Below are positions 9,488 through 19,550 of a DNA stretch of 64,000 nt, piece after piece. The DNA lies in the NCBI RefSeq assembly GCF_002007605.1, contig NZ_CP019799.1, forward strand, positions 4,209,501 to 4,273,500, given 5' to 3'. A model generated the notes under the pieces. That model was given only the letters and a program-made list of their open reading frames with translations, was not told the origin of the DNA and did no database searches. The translations under genes were made by a program, and so were the position numbers. The stretch is from Cellvibrio sp. PSBB023 (GTDB lineage Bacteria; Pseudomonadota; Gammaproteobacteria; Pseudomonadales; Cellvibrionaceae). Position 1 is the stretch's first letter; the number at the start of each line of letters is the position of its first letter.

Positions 9488-9826
9488 TTAAGTGTTAGAA
9501 CGTGCGGCCTTTTCATCGTGGCCAGACATATTAAAGCGACGCGCCAATTCGTTTAAGACTGCATCGGCACTTTCTCCCAAATGGGAGAGCATAACCAGGC
9601 TGTGAAACCAGAGGTCAGCGGTTTCATAAATGAGATCGCTGTTGTCACCACTGGTTTGTGCATCTTTGGCGGCCAGAATGGTTTCTGTACATTCTTCGCC
9701 AACTTTTTCCAGAATTTTGTTCAGGCCTTTTTGGTGCAAGCTGGCAACGTAAGAGGACTCTGCGTCGGCGTTGTTTTTGCGCGCCTCAAGAATAGCGGTC
9801 AGTTGTTTCAAAATGTCGTTGCTCAT
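9488..9826 (-). CDS. hisE: Phosphoribosyl-ATP pyrophosphatase
   Basis: Second step of histidine synthesis: PRATP to PRAMP plus pyrophosphate. The MazG-like core is clear, with [15 protein letters not shown] and [17 protein letters not shown] supplying the acidic metal ligands. The start MSNDILKQL at 9826 matches the usual N terminus; the open frame further upstream overlaps the end of hisI and is unlikely to be translated. Here hisE and hisI are separate genes, unlike the enterobacterial fusion. Likely co-transcribed with hisI and tatABC. Confidence 0.94.
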   Translation of the reverse strand: MSNDILKQLTAILEARKNNADAESSYVASLHQKGLNKILEKVGEECTETILAAKDAQTSGDNSDLIYETADLWFHSLVMLSHLGESADAVLNELARRFNMSGHDEKAARSNT

Positions 9827-9854
9827 AGCCTTCTCTATCAATTTACACTCTGCT

Positions 9855-10235
9855 TTAGTAAATCTCGGCAGGATCTTTGAGAACCGGATCCACCGTTTGC
9901 CAGTTGCCATCTTTCAGAACCCGGTAAAAGCAGGATTCACGGCCAGTATGGCAGGCAATACCGCCCAACTGCTCTACTTGCAGTACCACTACATCTTCAT
10001 CGCAATCCAGACGGATTTCATGCAATTTTTGTATATGGCCAGAGGTTTCCCCCTTGTGCCAGAGTTTACCGCGGGAGCGCGACCAATAAACGGCTTCACC
10101 GCGTTCAGCTGAGAGTTGCAGGGACTCGCGGTTCATCCATGCCATCATCAAAATGCGACCAGTGTTGGCATCCTGGGCGATTGCGGGAACCAGCCCATCG
10201 CTATTCCAGTTCACGGCGTCTAACCAATTACTCAT
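9855..10235 (-). CDS. hisI: Phosphoribosyl-AMP cyclohydrolase
   Basis: Third step of histidine synthesis, a zinc enzyme that opens the adenine ring of PRAMP. The 126-aa protein has the family core [31 protein letters not shown], the metal-binding DCDED, and [14 protein letters not shown] with the conserved Cys and His. Full length. It lies 28 bp upstream of hisE in the same direction. Confidence 0.95.
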   Translation of the reverse strand: MSNWLDAVNWNSDGLVPAIAQDANTGRILMMAWMNRESLQLSAERGEAVYWSRSRGKLWHKGETSGHIQKLHEIRLDCDEDVVVLQVEQLGGIACHTGRESCFYRVLKDGNWQTVDPVLKDPAEIY

Positions 10236-10256
10236 AGTCTACTCGTACCCAATAGT

Positions 10257-11120
10257 TTACTCGTTTACCCTTGCTACAGAATCTTGCGCACGTATCGCTT
10301 TGAACAAATTATCGCGTAAATGTTGCTCGTTGAGCGTGCCAATAATCGCGCTGGTGACACCCGGTGGCGCATAGGCAAAGTCCAGTGCGCGCTGAATCGG
10401 GTCCTGCGTTTCGCGCTGTGCGGACAGGTTTGCATCAGGTGCGGGCGCATCATGGCAGATATGACCGCTGGCGAGAACCTTTTTCAAGAGGACGGCAGCA
10501 CCATGTTGCGCAGATTTTGCGATGACTGGTGCCTCATCTTGCTGTCCGGCGTTGTAGGTCACCATCACCGCATCGCAGACTTCAGCGGCTAGCAGCCCGC
10601 CTTCCAGGGTTTTACTGGAGATACCCACCGCGCGTATCCAGCCTTCCTGCTTGAGCTGTTGCAAGGTGTGTAGCACCTCGGTGTGTTGCAGGATATCAAG
10701 GTCATTGCCATCCGAGTGGATTAGCACCAGATCCAGATAATCCGTACGCAGGCGACGCAGGGAGCGCTCTACGCTCCGGCGTGTGTGTTGGGCGCTGAAG
10801 TCAAAGTGGGAGTGGCCCTGGGTGGAAAACTTGTCGGGGGTGAACTCCTCACCGACTTTGGTGGAAATCACCCAGTCTTTGCGCGATTTGCGCAGTGCAT
10901 CGCCCACGCGCTCTTCACTGTAGCCGTATGCAGGGGCAGTATCGATCAGGTTGACGCCCATGGCGTAGGCGCAGTCGATCAGGCGCCGGACTTGCTCATC
11001 GCTGGGCAGCTCAAATTGGGTAGGGTATTTGAGGCTTTGATTGCGGCCGAATTTAACGGTACCCAAGCCCAGAGTGCTTACGTCAATATCGGTGCGGCCA
11101 AGGCGCTTGCGGGGCATCAT
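10257..11120 (-). CDS. Aldo/keto reductase (287 aa)
   Basis: NADPH-dependent TIM-barrel oxidoreductase. The N terminus RLGRTDIDVSTLGLGTVKFG and the catalytic segments LIDTAPAYGYSEERVGDAL (Asp and Tyr) and KVGEEF (Lys) are present, followed by DYLDLVLIHSDG, where His would be the fourth tetrad residue. The C-terminal cofactor loop ends in SAIIGTLNEQHLRDNL. It is of the general type that includes D-threo-aldose dehydrogenases; the substrate is unknown. It ends 22 bp before hisI. ATG at 11120 or 11117 are both possible. Confidence 0.88.
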   Translation of the reverse strand: MMPRKRLGRTDIDVSTLGLGTVKFGRNQSLKYPTQFELPSDEQVRRLIDCAYAMGVNLIDTAPAYGYSEERVGDALRKSRKDWVISTKVGEEFTPDKFSTQGHSHFDFSAQHTRRSVERSLRRLRTDYLDLVLIHSDGNDLDILQHTEVLHTLQQLKQEGWIRAVGISSKTLEGGLLAAEVCDAVMVTYNAGQQDEAPVIAKSAQHGAAVLLKKVLASGHICHDAPAPDANLSAQRETQDPIQRALDFAYAPPGVTSAIIGTLNEQHLRDNLFKAIRAQDSVARVNE

Positions 11121-11163
11121 GCGGGGTTATCCTCTTGCTGTGGTATGGCGCCAGCGTGTTGTT

Positions 11164-12440
11164 TCAGGGCTGCTCATCGTCCGGCTCGCGAAAGCGCAAG
11201 GCGAGGGCCTCTTCGGCACTGAGCGCGGGCGGAAAGGCTTGTTCCCATGGGGTTTTGGCCAAGGAGGCCAGCGGCAGCCAGGTGAGTAGTGATGTTTGTG
11301 GGTGTATTGGTGCGATATTACCGCTGGTCAGTAACGCCAGTGCCTGATTGGCTAAATTAGGTGCCAGGGTCAATTTAGTAGGCCAGCCGACCAGCAGGTT
11401 ACTGGCGCCGGTTGCCGGTGCTACAAACGCATTGTCGGGGCGGACAAAACCGGGTTGTAGCGGCTCTGCCCGGTCAATGGGCAGGCAGGCCCACTCGGCA
11501 TCGTCCAGGTTTACCCAGGGGATGAGTTCTGCCAGCTCGGCGCGCGCACGCGCAATCAAGGCTTCTGCCTCCATGCTGGCACCTTGTTCTGCCAGGCTGC
11601 CCCCAGGTACCAGACATGACCGCCATCGGGTAAGCGATGACTGGATATGGTCAGGCGCGGGGTGGTTTCGCGGCCCAGGCAATGGCCGTAAAAGTCGAAG
11701 GGGTAATGGTGTTTGAGCATCACCTGTTGCAGCGGTCGCAGTTGCATGGCGGGTTGATCCAGTCCCAGTTCAGCCAGCAATTGTGCATTGCCTTTACCGG
11801 CGGTGAAGATAAAGCGCTGTGCATGGATAACCACATCGCCCTGATCGCCAGTGATTTTCACTGTCACCTTATTGGTGTTGTCGCGCTGCAATTGGGCCTT
11901 TTGCCAATCAATCTGGTAGCAACAGCCTTCGATATTGTTGGCGAGGTTGGCAACCAGGCTGGGGGTGTCTATCACCAGGTCTTCCAGGCGATAGAGGCTG
12001 CCGCTAAAGTCCTTGTGGCGCAGCAGGGGCGGGCGTCGATCCGGGTGCACCGCATCGACGCGGCCACGGGTGATCTTGCTGGCAAAAAAGCTGGTGATCT
12101 TGCTGCCGAGATCATCGCCCGACCACATAAAAAAGTGATCGCTGAGAATACGGGTATGGCGCAAATCCACATCGCCCTCGCCACACAAGCAGGCGCGCCA
12201 GTGTCCGGGCATTTCAGCGATGGCTTCGGAGGCGCCGGTCAGGGTCCCGGCCAGGGTGTATTTCATGCCGCCGTGAATCATGCCTTGTGAGGCGAGTGTT
12301 TGGTCGCTGCCCAAGGCCTTGGACTCAAACAGGGCGATGCTAAAACCGGCGAGTTTGGCGCGATTGGCCAGCCATAGGCCCGCTACCCCGCCACCGATAA
12401 TGGCGATGTCCAGATGAATCTCGTGTTGGGGTGTGCTCAT
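11164..12440 (-). pseudogene. FAD-dependent oxidoreductase, broken by a frameshift
   Basis: A DAO/glycine-oxidase-like flavoprotein. The N terminus has the dinucleotide-binding motif IAIIGGGVAGLWLA, then ALFESKALGSDQTLASQG. The first frame runs from 12440 to 11556 and reads through HVWYLG, then turns into an unrelated short tail. The homologous continuation (GSLAEQGASMEAEALIARA onward) is in another frame and ends at 11164. The switch lies at a run of five C at 11600-11604 (five G on the coding strand), where one extra base would restore one frame. It is a recent pseudogene, a sequencing error, or less likely programmed slippage. Confidence 0.8.
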
Positions 12441-12570
12441 CGGCAGTGAATTTCCGGTAGCTGATCGGTCAGGCGGCGCAGTATAAGTGTTTCAGTGGCG
12501 AATTACCCTTGTCGCGCCATGCGCATGTGCTGCTAATATGCGTAAAAATTTTACGGGTATGTGGATCACG

Positions 12571-13455
12571 ATGTCATTCACCTTGTTGTTAACGGATGTA
12601 AACTCCCCTCTGGGTAAAGCGCTGGAGCACGAGCTTGAGCGCGAGCCTTTCAAGCTGCTCATGCCGGCTGGCAGCCTGTTGGATTGGTCGGATCAGGCGG
12701 CGGTTAGCGCCTATATTGAGCGCGAAAAGCCTGATCTGGTAATTAATTGTCGCGGCTGGGAAGAGGCCTATCATCCCGGTGGCCAAATGCCCTTGGTCGA
12801 AACCGCGCGGCACTTGGTACCGGCCTGCAAGCTGGCCGATATCCCCCTGATCCACTTTTCCAGTTACAGCGTGTTTGGCGCTGACCCCAAAGGCACCCAC
12901 AGCGAAAAGGATGTGCCTGCACCCCAGAACGAAACCGGTGCGGCGTTTGTGGAAGCTGAACAGGCGATCAGTGCCGGATTACAGCGCTTTATTGTATTGC
13001 GTTTGAGTTGGGTGATTGGAGCCTATGGCGATAACCATTTAACACGGCTACTCAGCGCCTTTTTGGCGGGAGCTTCGGTAACGGTGAATCGCCGCTTGCG
13101 CGGTGCGCCTACAGCCTTGTCCGATGCGGCGCGAGTGGCCGTTGCCATGGCCAAGCAAATCAGTTGTGGTGCCGAGAATTGGGGGGTGATGCATTACTGC
13201 AGTGGCGACGCCTGCGCAGAGGATGAATTTGCCGATCAAGTCCTGCAATTGCTGATTCAACAGCAGTTATTAACCGCTGAGCCAAGCCTGACACTGGTGG
13301 ATGCCGAGCCAGAAAATGAACCGCTCAGTGCCGTGTTGGGGTGCCGCCACGCGCGCGATAATTTTGGCATACAGGCGCGCTCCTGGCGCCCCAGCTTATT
13401 GCCGTTGGTCAAGCAATGGCTGCACAACCGCGAGCAAATCAAAGCGGCGCAGTAG
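12571..13455 (+). CDS. RmlD-like NAD(P)-dependent reductase/epimerase (294 aa)
   Basis: Extended short-chain dehydrogenase resembling dTDP-4-dehydrorhamnose reductase. Features visible: an N-terminal Rossmann strand LLLTDVNSPLGKAL (a degenerate GxxGxxG), LVINCRGWEE, the FSSYSVFG segment with Ser and Tyr, and VLRLSWVIGAYGDN. The usual catalytic YxxxK is hard to place (the region reads FVEAEQAI), so it may be a degenerate or non-catalytic member. I chose ATG 12571 because MSFTLLL begins the fold; the frame is open further upstream. A bidirectional terminator separates it from fabB. Confidence 0.75.
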   Translation: MSFTLLLTDVNSPLGKALEHELEREPFKLLMPAGSLLDWSDQAAVSAYIEREKPDLVINCRGWEEAYHPGGQMPLVETARHLVPACKLADIPLIHFSSYSVFGADPKGTHSEKDVPAPQNETGAAFVEAEQAISAGLQRFIVLRLSWVIGAYGDNHLTRLLSAFLAGASVTVNRRLRGAPTALSDAARVAVAMAKQISCGAENWGVMHYCSGDACAEDEFADQVLQLLIQQQLLTAEPSLTLVDAEPENEPLSAVLGCRHARDNFGIQARSWRPSLLPLVKQWLHNREQIKAAQ

Positions 13456-13470
13456 TGCGTGCATCGGCAT

Positions 13471-13513
13471 AAAAAAAACCGCGAGACGCTGATGCGGCTC
13501 GCGGTTTTTATTT
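13471..13513. terminator. Bidirectional terminator between the RmlD-like gene and fabB
   Basis: AAACCGCGAG and CTCGCGGTTT form a stem with A-rich and T-rich flanks on either side. It serves the convergent genes on both strands. Confidence 0.88.
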
Positions 13514-13544
13514 TTCTACGGCGGGTAATTAAACGCGCTGCCCT

Positions 13545-14756
13545 TTAGATCCTTTGAAAAACCAGGGTCGCGTTGGTGCCGCCAAAGCCAAAGCTGTTGG
13601 ACATCACACGGTTCAGTTTCACGCCGTCTTGACGCTTGAGCGCGATGGGCATACCCACGGCTTCCGGGTCGAGGGTTTCGATATTGGCTGAGGCGCAAAT
13701 AAAATCGTGTTCCATCATCAACAGGCTGTAAATCGCCTCTTGTACGCCGGTGGCGCCAAGGCTGTGGCCGGTGAGGGATTTGGTGGAACTGATGGCAGGA
13801 ATATTGGCACCAAAGGTTTCTTTGATGGCGCGCAATTCAGCAAGATCACCCACAGGAGTAGACGTGCCATGTGAGTTGATGTAGTCGATATCGCCGTCAA
13901 CGGTAGACAGCGCTTGTTTCATGCAGCGCACAGCACCTTCTCCTGATGGTGCCACCATATCGTAGCCATCGGAAGTTGCGCCGTAGCCGACGATTTCGGC
14001 ATAGATTTTCGCACCACGCGCTTTGGCGTGTTCATATTCTTCAATCACCAAACAGCCACCGCCGCCCGCGATTACAAAACCGTCGCGGTTAGCGTCATAA
14101 GCGCGCGAGGCCTGGTCAGGAGTTTCGTTGTATTTGGTGGAGAGTGCACCCATCGCATCAAACAATGCGGTCAGGGTCCAATGCTCTTCTTCGCCGCCAC
14201 CGGCAAATACCACATCTTGTTTGCCAAGTTGGATTTGCTCCATCGCAACACCAATACAGTGGGCGCTGGTCGCACAGGCGGAGGAGATCGAGTAGTTAAC
14301 CCCTTTGATTTTAAACGGCGTTGCCAAACAGGCAGAGGTAGTGCTGCCCATGGTTTGCGTTACGCGATAAGGGCCAACACGCTTCAAGCCTTTCTCGCGC
14401 AGAATATCTGCCGCTTCCACCAGATTTTTGGAAGAAGCACCGCCTGAACCCATGATGATACCGGTGCGTTCGTTGGATACCTGGTCTTCGCTCAAACCGG
14501 CGTCGGCAATAGCTTGTTCCATGGAGAGATAGGCATAGGCCGCCGCATCGCCCATAAAACGCAGTACCTTGCGATCGATTAGCTCGGCCAGATTGATATC
14601 GATGGAGCCTGCAACATGGCTGCGAAAGCCCATTTCTTTGTACGCTTCCTGAAATTTGATACCGGAACGGCCAGCGCGCAATGCATCCAACACGGCATTT
14701 TTATCATTGCCCAGACAGGACACAATTCCCATACCGGTAACAACAACGCGTTTCAT
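13545..14756 (-). CDS. fabB: Beta-ketoacyl-ACP synthase I
   Basis: Condensing enzyme that elongates unsaturated acyl-ACP intermediates. The 403-aa thiolase-fold protein has the active-site Cys in [14 protein letters not shown], the first His in [11 protein letters not shown] and the second in [12 protein letters not shown], plus the C-terminal [12 protein letters not shown]. The start [14 protein letters not shown] is canonical. It follows fabA in the same direction, the classical fabA-fabB operon that commits carbon to unsaturated fatty acids. Confidence 0.97.
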   Translation of the reverse strand: MKRVVVTGMGIVSCLGNDKNAVLDALRAGRSGIKFQEAYKEMGFRSHVAGSIDINLAELIDRKVLRFMGDAAAYAYLSMEQAIADAGLSEDQVSNERTGIIMGSGGASSKNLVEAADILREKGLKRVGPYRVTQTMGSTTSACLATPFKIKGVNYSISSACATSAHCIGVAMEQIQLGKQDVVFAGGGEEEHWTLTALFDAMGALSTKYNETPDQASRAYDANRDGFVIAGGGGCLVIEEYEHAKARGAKIYAEIVGYGATSDGYDMVAPSGEGAVRCMKQALSTVDGDIDYINSHGTSTPVGDLAELRAIKETFGANIPAISSTKSLTGHSLGATGVQEAIYSLLMMEHDFICASANIETLDPEAVGMPIALKRQDGVKLNRVMSNSFGFGGTNATLVFQRI

Positions 14757-14905
14757 AGGCTACCTCTTTTGTATTTAGCTACAGCGCCTGAACAGCAGGT
14801 TTTCACAGAGTCTGGCGGATTAAACGGAGTGCCAGTATGCCATAGAAGGCACGCTGCTCACTCCTTGTTGTAATGGCTTGTAAGTTGTCGCGTGGGGGTT
14901 ACGAC

Positions 14906-15436
14906 TTAAAAGCTGTCTGTATTTTGGAACAAGCCAACACGCAAATCGTTTGCGAAGTAGATGTCTTTGCCATCGCAAGAAACGCGGCCATCGGCGATGC
15001 CCATGATCAGCTTGCGCTCGATCACTCGCTTCAGGTTGATGTGATAGGTGATTTTCTTCGCGGTGGGAAGAATTTGGCCGGTGAATTTCAGTTCGCCGCA
15101 GCCTAGCGCACGACCGCGCCCTGGGTTGCCTTTCCAGCCAAGGAAGAAACCCACTAATTGCCACATAGCATCCAACCCCAGACAGCCGGGCATAACCGGG
15201 TCGCCGGGAAAGTGGCACTCAAAGAACCACAAGTCAGGGGAGATATCCAACTCTGCCACAATTTCGCCTTTGCCAAATTCACCGCCGGTTTGGCTGATAT
15301 GTGTAATGCGATCTAGCATCAACATATTAGGTTTGGGCAACTGTGCATTGCCTGGGCCAAACAGCAGGCCGTCGCCGCATTTCAACAGGTCTTCACGGCT
15401 ATAGGAGCTTTGTGGTTCAAAGGTGGTCATCGACAT
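14906..15436 (-). CDS. fabA: 3-hydroxydecanoyl-ACP dehydratase/isomerase
   Basis: Hot-dog enzyme that dehydrates 3-hydroxydecanoyl-ACP and isomerises the product to the cis-3 form, starting anaerobic-type unsaturated fatty acid synthesis. The active-site His is in [14 protein letters not shown] and the acidic residue in [17 protein letters not shown]. The 176-aa length is normal. Two ATG codons (15436 and 15430) are possible starts. It lies upstream of fabB with a 149-bp gap. Confidence 0.97.
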   Translation of the reverse strand: MSMTTFEPQSSYSREDLLKCGDGLLFGPGNAQLPKPNMLMLDRITHISQTGGEFGKGEIVAELDISPDLWFFECHFPGDPVMPGCLGLDAMWQLVGFFLGWKGNPGRGRALGCGELKFTGQILPTAKKITYHINLKRVIERKLIMGIADGRVSCDGKDIYFANDLRVGLFQNTDSF

Positions 15437-15597
15437 TACTCAGGTTGTTAATGATGGCTACAGCAAGGCCGCCGCGCAAAAGTGCGCCATTCTAACCGCT
15501 GTAGCTCAGTTGTCCAGTTAGACGGATACCTGTTGCCTGGGCAATAGGCGTCGTCAGGGTGAATTGTTTCCTTGGGTAGCGCCCCGCGCTTGCGCGC

Positions 15598-16560
15598 TTA
15601 GAAACTGCGCGCCAAGGAGAACTCGGCCAGTTCCTTCATCGCCCGGGTGTAGAGGTTATCGGGCAGGTGTTGCAACTGTGCAATGGCAGATTGGACCTGC
15701 GCTTTGGCGGCATCGAGGGTGTAGGTCATGCCGCCTGTGGCTTGCACTATGTCCAGAATCGCGGGGAGTTGGCTGGCATCGCCGTTGCGAATTGCGGTAG
15801 CGATCAGCTCGGCCTGCGCCGGTGTTCCGGTACGCATGGCATAAATCAGTGGCAGGGTGGGTTTGCCTTCGGCCAGGTCATCGCCCACATTTTTGCCCAG
15901 GGTTGCGGCATCGCCGGTGTAGTCCAGGGCATCGTCCACCAACTGGAAGGCAACTCCCACATGACGACCATACAGGCGCAGGGCGTCACGCTGGGCCGCC
16001 GTGCCGCCACAATGAGTCGCAGCCACTTCGCAGGCGGCGGCAAACAGGATGGCGGTTTTTTTATCGATCACGCGGAAGTAGTTTTCCTCGTTTACCTTAG
16101 GGTCTTTGGCGTTAACCAGTTGCTGTACTTCACCTTCAGCGATGATGTTGGTGGTATCGCTGAGAATGGCCATCACATCCATATTGCCGATTCCCACCAT
16201 CATCTGGAAGGCGCGGGAATACAGGAAATCGCCCACTAATACACTCGGGGCATTACCCCATTGGGCATTGGCGGTGGGGCGGCCACGGCGCAGGTTGGAC
16301 ATATCCACCACATCGTCGTGCAGCAGGGTGGCAGTGTGGATGAATTCGATAATCGCCGCCAGCGACAAGTGATCCTTGCCCTTGTAGCCCAGTGCATTGG
16401 CGGTCAGTAGTACCAGTAGGGGGCGCAGGCGTTTGCCGCCGGCTTCGACAAGGTAGTGGCCGATGTTTTCAACCAAACCGACATCGGAGTGAAGTTTCTC
16501 GATAATCAGTTGGTTGACTGCGCTGAAGTCGTCTTTGACGGCCTGATGAAATGGCAACAT
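15598..16560 (-). CDS. ispB: Octaprenyl diphosphate synthase (polyprenyl synthetase)
   Basis: Trans-prenyltransferase making the ubiquinone side chain. Both aspartate-rich motifs are present: LLHDDVVDMSNLRRG (first) and LVDDALDYTGD (second), with KRLRPLLVLL at the substrate site. At 320 residues it is full length. Chain length cannot be read reliably from sequence, but the N terminus resembles IspB. Confidence 0.92.
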   Translation of the reverse strand: MLPFHQAVKDDFSAVNQLIIEKLHSDVGLVENIGHYLVEAGGKRLRPLLVLLTANALGYKGKDHLSLAAIIEFIHTATLLHDDVVDMSNLRRGRPTANAQWGNAPSVLVGDFLYSRAFQMMVGIGNMDVMAILSDTTNIIAEGEVQQLVNAKDPKVNEENYFRVIDKKTAILFAAACEVAATHCGGTAAQRDALRLYGRHVGVAFQLVDDALDYTGDAATLGKNVGDDLAEGKPTLPLIYAMRTGTPAQAELIATAIRNGDASQLPAILDIVQATGGMTYTLDAAKAQVQSAIAQLQHLPDNLYTRAMKELAEFSLARSF

Positions 16561-16626
16561 GAAGTTTTCTTATTTATCAGATGGGAGAAAAGATTGGCGG
16601 CAATGCTAGCAGCGGAGGATCGAGAG

Positions 16627-17403
16627 TCAAGGAAAAGCTGGTGCGGCGAGTGCATCGAACCAGATTGTCGGCTGTGGCGCCGTCGCGGCATAGGCGAGGG
16701 CGATTGAGTCCCCTTCGGGCAATTGCCACTGCTGAAACTGCCAGTCGGCATGGGCGTGGGGGAGTGTCGGGTTAATCGCGGCACGGATTTGGGGCGGTGC
16801 GCCGGGGTTGTTATCGCTCGCCAGCGTGAAATGAATATTCTCCAGCCCGGCAGAAATGCCCAAGCCGATGGCCTTGAAGAAGGCTTCTTTCAAGGTCCAG
16901 AGGCGATAAAAATAATCCGTTTGATCGTCGGCGGGCTGGCTGCTAAGAAGGGCGTATTCCTGCGGGTGAAAATAATGCTCGGCAATGCCCGGTAAATCCC
17001 GTGCGCGGCGATTGGCTTCTATATCCACGCCGAGCAGCGCTGTGCGGGACACCGCCAATAGTGCCCAATGCCCGCTGTGGCTAAGGCTGAAATGAATATC
17101 GCTGTGCGGGATATAGGGCTTGCCCTTGTCTGTGCGCGCAAAGGTGATGGCCGCCGCCGGTGTGCCGGTGTAGCGTGCCAGGCAGCTGCGCAACAACCAG
17201 CGACTGGCGATGTAACTTTCTTTGCCGCGAATAAACTTTTCTGCCTTGGCCTGCTCCTCCGCGCTCATGACGCTGAGAGCGGCCCTGCTATGCCATTCAC
17301 CAACATGGCGTAGATCCAGCAGCCATAAATGTACCTGCTGATGCTCCAGCGACATGGGGGTGGAAAAGGGCGGGATGGACGGTGAGTGATTCAAGTTAGT
17401 CAT
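16627..17403 (-). CDS. Sfp-type 4'-phosphopantetheinyl transferase
   Basis: Transfers phosphopantetheine from CoA to carrier-protein serines. The family motifs are HFSLSHSGHWAL, GVDIEANRRARD (metal-binding Asp and Glu) and RLWTLKEAFFKAIGLGI. The 258-aa size is typical of the broad-specificity Sfp group. The ATG at 17403 is preferred to the TTG three codons upstream. No carrier-protein or synthetase genes are nearby, so its partner lies elsewhere. Confidence 0.9.
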   Translation of the reverse strand: MTNLNHSPSIPPFSTPMSLEHQQVHLWLLDLRHVGEWHSRAALSVMSAEEQAKAEKFIRGKESYIASRWLLRSCLARYTGTPAAAITFARTDKGKPYIPHSDIHFSLSHSGHWALLAVSRTALLGVDIEANRRARDLPGIAEHYFHPQEYALLSSQPADDQTDYFYRLWTLKEAFFKAIGLGISAGLENIHFTLASDNNPGAPPQIRAAINPTLPHAHADWQFQQWQLPEGDSIALAYAATAPQPTIWFDALAAPAFP

Positions 17404-17555
17404 GTGCTGCAATCGGGTTCGGGTGAAGCGGGATAATACGCGACTTGGCGCTCGCCCGCTAAATTGTGCCTGTGGCTGCTTTTATGCTCTAATTCGCGCC
17501 CTCAAAACATGCGATCCCTTTTCTCTCATTACTCCCACTATTTTCTGGAGCTGTT

Positions 17556-18053
17556 ATGCAAATCACCGCCGACAAAGTTGTCAGCTTTCACTACCGCCTG
17601 AGCGAAACCGGCGGCGAGCTGCTGGAATCCTCATACGATGCAGAGCCAACACTCTACCTCCATGGGCATAATGGTTTATTGGCTGCGCTGGAAGCCGCGT
17701 TGGATGGCAAGCAAGCGGGTGACAAAGTCACCGTGAACCTGACGCCCGAGCAGGGCTATGGCCAGCGTCAGGAAGGTGCTACCCAACGTATTCCCATCAA
17801 GCATTTGTTGGGCTATGAAAAAATCAAAAACAAAATCAAACCCGGCATGAAAGTCGCGGTGAACACCCAGCACGGCCCTTGGGATGCCATCGTATTAAAA
17901 GTCGGTAAATTCAATGTGGATATCGATAGCAATCACCCACTCGCGGGTAAACATCTCGATTTTGAATTGGAAGTGGTAGAAGTGCGCGATGCCTCCGACG
18001 AAGAGTTGGCTCATGGCCATGCTCACGGCGTAGGTGGTCACCATCACGATTAA
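17556..18053 (+). CDS. slyD: FKBP-type peptidyl-prolyl isomerase SlyD
   Basis: Cytoplasmic prolyl isomerase and chaperone. The start MQITADKVVSFHYRLSE, then LYLHGHNGLLAALEAALDGK and the insert-in-flap region (VNLTPEQGYGQRQE...) mark the SlyD class. The C-terminal tail is His-rich (HGHAHGVGGHHHD), consistent with the nickel-binding tail but shorter than in E. coli. GGAG is close upstream of the start, and a terminator follows. Confidence 0.93.
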   Translation: MQITADKVVSFHYRLSETGGELLESSYDAEPTLYLHGHNGLLAALEAALDGKQAGDKVTVNLTPEQGYGQRQEGATQRIPIKHLLGYEKIKNKIKPGMKVAVNTQHGPWDAIVLKVGKFNVDIDSNHPLAGKHLDFELEVVEVRDASDEELAHGHAHGVGGHHHD

Positions 18054-18077
18054 TTTTCACGTGTTGTTGTGCCCCAA

Positions 18078-18104
18078 AAGCCCGCACTTGCTGCGGGCTT
18101 TTTA
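18078..18104 (+). terminator. Rho-independent terminator after slyD
   Basis: AAGCCCGCA and TGCGGGCTT form a stem with a short loop, followed by T residues. Confidence 0.88.
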
Positions 18105-18282
18105 TTGATGGGTAGTTTTGCGGCTCGCTCGCCTGTGTTGAGAATTGTAAACCTGAAGTCAACGTTGTCATTTTTTGATTGCGACTTGAGGTGGTGCTCG
18201 GTTATGGTGGGTTTTTAGGGCGGTATCCACCCTAACATTTACTATAACAACAGCGCTTGTCAGTGGCGCAACGGGCAATCAC

Positions 18283-19494
18283 ATGAATAATCCAACCAGC
18301 AGTGCCAGTCGTGTGTTATCGATTGATGTCTTTCGCGGCATCATTATTTTCACCATGGTGTTTGTCAATGAGTTGGCGGGTGTCGCCGATGTGCCCCAGT
18401 GGATGAAACATTTGCCTGCTGATGTGGATGGCATGACCTTTGTCGACCTGGTATTCCCGGCGTTTCTGTTTATCGTCGGCATGTCCATTCCCTTTGCAAT
18501 TCAGGCACGCACCAACAAAGGCGATTCAGCGCTGGATATTTTTAAACACATCGCACTGCGCAGTCTGGGCTTGCTGGTGATTGGTGTCTTTATGGTGAAT
18601 GCCGAATCCGGCTACGACGCTGCAGCTATGGGCATTTCTATGCCGCTGTGGACGCTGTTGATGTTTATCTATGTGTTATTGATCTGGTCGAATTATCCCA
18701 AAACCCTTTCACCTGCCTTGGTGTTGGGCGCAAAACTGATGGGGGTTGCTGGGTTAGTCATGCTCTGGTGGATGTACAAAGGCCCGGACGATACCGGCAT
18801 GACCACCCAGTGGTGGGGTATTCTCGGGTTGATCGGTTGGGCCTATTTAATGGCGGGGACTTTGTTTTTAATCACTCGCCAATTCGCCGCACCCGCGACA
18901 CAATTTTTTATGCTTGCGCTGGCATCGCTCGCCCTGATTGCATTATTTTTTGTGCTGGATGCAGCGAAAGCGAATTTGATGGGGGTGCCGGTATTGGGTG
19001 CACTGGCAGAATTCAATGGCAATAATACCCATGGGGCAATTGTGTTAGCGGGCGTGATTCTCTCGCAATTATTTTATTTGCCGAATTTCGCCGCCAATAA
19101 ATTCAAACACTATCTTATTTTTACCGCTGTTGTGGCGTTGCTTGCGTTTGCCAGTTGGCAGGTTTCACCCATCTCCAAAATATGGGCAACACCCAGTTGG
19201 GCATTATTCAGTGTGTTCTTTTGCTGTTTGATTTTTGGTGCGGTTTATTGGCTGGTGGATGTAAAACAGCAGCGCGCCTGGACGGTATTTTTTGAGCCCT
19301 CGGCCACCAATCCCCTATTGGTTTATATATTGCCGTACATAGTGTTATCACTGTGTGGGATTTTAGGTTTTTATCTTCGTCCTGCGTTTTTTAACGCAGG
19401 TCTGGCGGGCATTCTGTGGAGCCTGGGTTTTGCGTGCGTGATGATGGGAATTGGCGCACTACTGACGCGCATGGGGTTACGGGTAAAACTCTGA
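18283..19494 (+). CDS. NagX-like DUF5009 membrane acyltransferase homologue (403 aa)
   Basis: Multi-span inner-membrane protein of the heparan-alpha-glucosaminide N-acetyltransferase-like group. The N terminus has SRVLSIDVFRGIIIFTMVFVN and then FVDLVFPAFLFIVGMSIPFA, both diagnostic. About ten hydrophobic segments follow to the C terminus. In related bacteria such genes (nagX) accompany N-acetylglucosamine or sugar uptake clusters; here it stands alone, so its substrate is unknown. Confidence 0.82.
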   Translation: MNNPTSSASRVLSIDVFRGIIIFTMVFVNELAGVADVPQWMKHLPADVDGMTFVDLVFPAFLFIVGMSIPFAIQARTNKGDSALDIFKHIALRSLGLLVIGVFMVNAESGYDAAAMGISMPLWTLLMFIYVLLIWSNYPKTLSPALVLGAKLMGVAGLVMLWWMYKGPDDTGMTTQWWGILGLIGWAYLMAGTLFLITRQFAAPATQFFMLALASLALIALFFVLDAAKANLMGVPVLGALAEFNGNNTHGAIVLAGVILSQLFYLPNFAANKFKHYLIFTAVVALLAFASWQVSPISKIWATPSWALFSVFFCCLIFGAVYWLVDVKQQRAWTVFFEPSATNPLLVYILPYIVLSLCGILGFYLRPAFFNAGLAGILWSLGFACVMMGIGALLTRMGLRVKL

Positions 19495-19550
19495 TGTATT
19501 GAAATAGCTGCCCTGTAGCGGGGCAGGTTTGCACTAATTGGTTTGGCGGC

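Noticed and set aside
11637..12290. 217-codon plus-strand frame across the flavoprotein gene
   Set aside because: It is antisense to a gene with a clear FAD-binding motif and has no start signals.
15437..15597. Possible tRNA-like GTAGCTCAG stretch between fabA and ispB
   Set aside because: No cloverleaf can be formed around it; only the short D-stem-like string is present.
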